Shown: piece after piece, positions 59,281 through 59,650 of the stretch | Numbering within the stretch: the stretch's first letter is position 1 | Layout: every line of letters begins with the position of its first letter | NCBI GenBank assembly: GCA_025350045.1 | Contig: JANXYM010000007.1 | Location: 1-59,650, forward strand | Origin: Methanomicrobiales archaeon | Lineage (GTDB): Archaea > Halobacteriota > Methanomicrobia > Methanomicrobiales > Methanospirillaceae | Direction: 5' to 3' | DNA length: 59,650 nucleotides | Notes under the pieces: model-generated | The model's database searches: none | What the model saw: the letters and a program-made list of their open reading frames with translations, nothing else | What the model was told of the DNA's origin: nothing | Made by a program: the position numbers and the translations under genes

Positions 59281-59650
59281 CTACTCCTCATCCTCAAGAT
59301 TCTGCCTGCCCGTCTTGTCCCGGTCCAGCAGGGCCGGGTCGATATGCCATTCGCTCCTGCGCAGCAGCCCGTGCAGGGTGCTCGCCTCGCGGATGGTCAG
59401 GTTCGTCCGCCCGAGAACCCGCCGGATGAGGATCATCGTATTCTCCCGCTTGAACTCGGGGTGATGGATCTCGTCCAGGTACCGGTCGATATGCTGGTAC
59501 AGGTGCTGCATATCCTGGGGCGGGCAGAGGGCAAAGCTGGGCAGCGGCATGTTTGCGAGTTCATAGCAGACAACACCCACCGCATGCGAGAGATTGAGGA
59601 TAGGGTACTCCTCGGCAGTCGGGATCGTGCAGATCAAGTCGCTGCGCTTC
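59281..59650 (-). CDS. TrmJ-like SPOUT RNA methyltransferase, C-terminal part (runs off the window)
   Basis: The frame is open to the window end, so the 5' part is outside. The visible ~122 residues start DLICTIPTAEEYPILNLSHAVGVVCYEL, the SAM-binding trefoil-knot end of the TrmH/TrmJ family (N-L-S-x-A-V). A C-terminal helical domain follows (MILIRRVLGRTNLTIREASTLHGLLRR), typical of archaeal and bacterial TrmJ (tRNA ribose 2'-O-methylation at position 32). It ends TAG at 59281. Confidence 0.85.
   Translation of the reverse strand, partial: KRSDLICTIPTAEEYPILNLSHAVGVVCYELANMPLPSFALCPPQDMQHLYQHIDRYLDEIHHPEFKRENTMILIRRVLGRTNLTIREASTLHGLLRRSEWHIDPALLDRDKTGRQNLEDEE

Overview
The window reads as chromosome of a mesophilic methanogenic archaeon, most likely of the Methanomicrobiales (Methanoregula-like). 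The evidence is a family B replicative DNA polymerase, an archaeal-type threonyl-tRNA synthetase with the archaeal editing domain, TATA-type promoters with several apparently leaderless starts, the UvrABC set typical of mesophilic methanogens, many histidine kinases with an (R/T/H)HDxxN phosphoacceptor box, and flavodoxin/ferredoxin fusion proteins. No rRNA, tRNA or CRISPR array was recognised. Assignments come from reading the sequence and remembered family motifs; no database search was run.

Layout. 1-6.2 kb: a repeat protein of unknown role, a 4-oxalocrotonate tautomerase-like protein, a CBS/DRTGG-regulated family II pyrophosphatase and a membrane histidine kinase. 6.3-10.7 kb: uvrA-uvrC, overlapping by 4 nt. 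11-16.4 kb: a receiver-kinase hybrid, CorA, a YqhA-like membrane protein, MsrA, a secreted rhodanese-like protein without its cysteine, and a DedA protein. 16.5-20.7 kb: a P-type Ca2+-ATPase, a lipoprotein and a small zinc ribbon. 21.0-27.5 kb: a one-direction redox island. 27.7-33.2 kb: two TPR membrane proteins, uvrB, and a PAS sensor. 33.5-39.5 kb: a ProC-like reductase, PolB, malate/lactate dehydrogenase, pyrD and pyrK. 40-45.6 kb: a tandem pair of paralogous PAS sensors, then helicase-ogt-mobA. 45.6-48.5 kb: a decayed accessory stretch with a membrane protein, toxin-antitoxin remnants and repeats. 48.6-56.9 kb: purB, a two-component cluster, thrS and dcd. 56.9-59.65 kb: repeat-rich DNA, fragmentary membrane genes and the 3' end of a TrmJ-like RNA methyltransferase.

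The part most worth attention is the redox island. It starts with an ArsR-type regulator carrying an N-terminal CxxCxxCxxxC motif and fused to a C-terminal flavodoxin. An 8-8-8 inverted repeat overlaps its promoter. It continues with a stand-alone paralogous flavodoxin, three flavodoxin-plus-2[4Fe-4S] (EFR1-type) proteins (one frameshifted, one with an in-frame duplicated cluster motif), another flavodoxin, a NapH-like membrane ferredoxin and a radical SAM protein. It looks like a self-regulated electron-delivery module feeding a radical SAM enzyme. This is inference; I know of no described system with this composition.

The second theme is a dispersed family of about 200-360 bp non-autonomous elements, with seven copies seen. 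Their termini (GGCTCTGTTGAAA / TTTCAACAGAGCC) resemble IS6-family ends. One copy has a near-perfect 8-bp target duplication, and five of the seven end within about 30 nt of a stop codon.
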